From Lactarius indigo (Eukaryota; Basidiomycota; Agaricomycetes; Russulales; Russulaceae), in contig JAFKAC010000008.1 of assembly GCA_025766275.1 (NCBI GenBank), positions 2,272,370-2,336,369 of the forward strand: DNA of 64,000 nt. Direction: 5' to 3'. This document shows, piece after piece, positions 61,830 to 64,000 of the stretch; the first letter of the stretch is position 1, and every line of letters starts with the position of its first letter. A program made the translations under genes and the position numbers. The notes under the pieces were generated by a model that had not been told where the DNA came from, ran no database searches, and worked only from the letters and a program-made list of their open reading frames with translations.

Positions 61830-62592
61830 TGAACGTACTCTAGGATGTATGAGCGTCATTTGATCAGAGTTGTTAAAATCACGAGATACGATACCATTGT
61901 ATGGACGCTAAGGGGTTCGAAGGCGGACATTCTAGATGGATGAAGAAGGGGGAGGAAGCGAGAGTTGTCCTTCGAGTGGCTGTGACCAGGCCTGACGGGC
62001 TTGGCCTCTGCAATCACTCTGCGCTATGGGGGAAAAGTGGCGACCGGGCGCTCAGTGCTGTATATTCAGCAGAAAAAAGGGATTTAAATGCAAAGAAAAC
62101 TGTAGCCACTGAGCTAAGGTAGAGAGGGAAAGATCAAAAAAAAAAAAAAGGACCGCGTAGCCGAGATGATCGAGGGTTCGAAAATGAGTGGCTCCGGCGG
62201 GAGTACTACAGCGCCAACATACTAGAAGGATCTACTGATATATGCCGTCCCCTATATTAGGACTGTAGAGCAGCCCACTTGTCACTGCAACCATAACTTA
62301 CAGTATAAGAGCTCGGTCATCGTCATCGTTTGACTCCGCATCCAGATTCCAGAAACTTTTCTGATGTAATCACATTTGCCTTGAGCTTGAACGTCGTCGT
62401 ACTCCACTCCAGTACTCGCTAGGCCGACCACAGAAGCACTCCTACCGTAATACTATTCATAGAAGCAATAAAAACACCCACTTCGCTGACCCCAGTGTTC
62501 AATTCTATCGATGGGCTCACCAGGTGTGTCTATCACTGGTGCCTTCCTTATTGGCTGGGAATGTTAATCTTCAAACAGACCCACGATCAATA
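61830..62592. other. Intergenic region, no gene recognised
   Basis: Contains an A14 run at 62135-62148. A short tRNA-like stretch on the minus strand near 62115 (TTAGCTCAGTGGC) is present without the rest of a tRNA. Confidence 0.45.
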
Positions 62593-63966
62593 TTCTTCCG
62601 GACAATGTCTTGGTAGAAATTTTTAGCATTTGTCGAATAGACGAAGTTGGCCATTCTATTTGGAGACATCCCATGGTAATGGCACAGACTGACGCACGTG
62701 TGTCGAACGTGGAGACACATCATGCTTGCGTCTGCATACCATCTCCGTCTGGAACTTCTCTGCACCCACGGGACACCTGTCAAGAAAGATCTAGGTTATC
62801 TTCCGGCCTTTCCTTATTCATTTCCTTTCTCGATTATTTCCAGGATGGCGATAGAGATAATCTCTTTGCGGCACTGGATCACCGCGACCGGGTACGAGTC
62901 GTTGGAGTTAATGCTCATTGTTGGAAGCGCTAGCCATGGCGATGCAGGAGCCATTTCCGGCATTATCACAGCTCTCACTAGAATCGGAAAGATTTGCGAC
63001 CGTGCCTGCCCTTCCCGATACTTTCCTGGGTAGATCCGCCCCACGTTTACAGTCGATCTGCATATCTCGCATTCCCTTCCCAACAGGGCCGACTCTCCTT
63101 ATGTCCGCCCCAGACCTTGTCGATGTAGAGCTTCGCAATATACCTCCGACCGGTTACTTTCCACCAGAGGCGATGGCCGCAAGTTTGGCCGTGTTGGCCA
63201 GGCTCAATATCTCAATGAAGAAGGATATCTTATCATGATCGAATGCGCCTGCCTCCCATTACACGAGCCCTTCTGTCTCACCAACTTTTTCTTCAATGGT
63301 CTTTTCGAGTATTTCGAGGATCCGTAGCGCAGATCGAGGCCCTCAGCTCAACTGCTTCCGAATAGAGTACCTGAACCAGTATGGAGTCACCGATTTTCGA
63401 ATCCCCAACTTTGCAAGTTCATTGATCGTTCAGAAAAACTCAAGTCATCCCAGTTTGTCCGCGCGGACCTATTCATCGAACCCTCTACCGTCGTCATCGA
63501 ACTTGTTCATACGGGTCGGTCGTGGTTTCATCTTTCCATCCAGGAAGAAGCGATAGGTCAGGTGGTTAGCCAAATTTCTGCTATACTCTCTAACGTAGAC
63601 CGTCTCTTCATCAGTTCGTGTTTCGATGAGACAGTAGGCAACGGTATCATGGCCGGAAGTCTTCCACCCATTCACCTACGTGAGGCGCTGAGTGTAGACG
63701 ACAGGCTTTCACGGCGCGCCGTTCCTCCTGTACTCAACAATGTCACCGAGAGGGCCGCCGAAGTGTTGCCAGCCCTCGAGTTGCTTTACTTGGAGAACCA
63801 ACTGGTGACACCTGTGAAAAATTTCGTCGCTGCTCGCCAGAACACGGGTCTCCCTGTAACCGTCATCAGTGAGAGAAAGGAGTTCCAGGAAAGACTCAGC
63901 CTGTTGATGTCAGCGAATAGCCACTCATTGACTACCCTCTTCCAACTCGACATTTCTTTATCATAA
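62593..63966 (+). pseudogene. F-box protein gene of basidiomycete type, frameshifted
   Basis: The left end encodes ILPDNVLVEIFSICR, a typical F-box start (LPxxVLxEIF). VCRTWRHIMLASAYHLRLEL and LCTHGTPVKKDLGYLPAFP follow, but in other frames. Further blocks are NLFAALDHRDRVRVV, LEALAMAMQEPFPALSQLSL, LLMSAPDLVDVELRNIPPTG and, near the end, FVAARQNTGLPVTVISERKE. This order matches the large basidiomycete family with an F-box followed by a degenerate leucine-rich region, which would act as SCF ubiquitin-ligase substrate adaptors. At least three frame changes and an in-frame stop after MKKDILS show decay, unless several introns are misread. The stop is at 63964-63966. Confidence 0.72.
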
Positions 63967-64000
63967 CAAGTAGGAGACGACAAACACGTTTTTCTAAATA

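Noticed and set aside
62100..62190. tRNA-like A box on the minus strand (TTAGCTCAGTGGC) and a GGGTTCGAAA on the plus strand, suggesting a tRNA or SINE
   Set aside because: The two boxes are on opposite strands or wrongly spaced, no cloverleaf can be drawn, and no second copy was seen in the window.

Overview
The window looks like chromosomal DNA of an agaricomycete basidiomycete fungus. Genes are cut by many short GT-AG introns of about 40-80 nt, and the families seen are typical of mushroom-forming fungi: HAM1-type TULIP proteins, DUF6534 membrane proteins, giant DUF6606/DUF3638/DUF3645 proteins, decayed F-box proteins and Atg101. Nothing viral, bacterial or CRISPR-like was seen.

Layout. 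1-3.8 kb: the 3' end of a 20S proteasome alpha subunit gene (PSMA1/Pre5 type), then a complete ten-exon HAM1-family gene. 3.5-13.9 kb: a tandem duplication. Each unit carries the last part of the HAM1 gene and a minus-strand DUF6534-like membrane protein gene; the second HAM1 tail (9764-10103) is a dead fragment. The units differ by one large block each: 2.8 kb with a GT-rich minisatellite in unit I, 0.74 kb with hairpins in unit II. 13.9-16.5 kb: no recognisable gene. 16.7-18.7 kb: a multi-exon O-methyltransferase. 20.3 kb: tRNA-Ser(AGA). 20.6-23.2 kb: ATG101 (+) converging on a PRXL2/AAED1-type thioredoxin-fold gene (-), whose CxxC motif is restored only by a predicted 9-nt microexon.

23.6-61.8 kb is the dominant feature: a two-gene module repeated three times head to tail. 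The module is a small Rrt8/Lds-like membrane protein followed by a ~9.6 kb gene for a ~3,110-residue DUF6606-DUF3638-DUF3645 protein. Module 1 is intact for both genes. Modules 2 and 3 carry 5'-truncated Rrt8-like pseudogenes and giant genes that are conserved along their length but broken by single-base indels. These are almost all +1 in copy 2 and mostly deletions in copy 3. A decayed Tc1/IS630-like transposase lies between modules 2 and 3. The window ends in a frameshifted F-box gene.

The giant protein has a Walker-A-like GEGKS and a DESDE motif. In order and spacing these recall the SecA/DEAD ATPase core, so an NTP-driven protein or nucleic-acid remodeller is a reasonable inference, but its cellular function is not known to me. 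Exon coordinates were derived by hand from splice signals, frame continuity and family resemblance; no database search was run.
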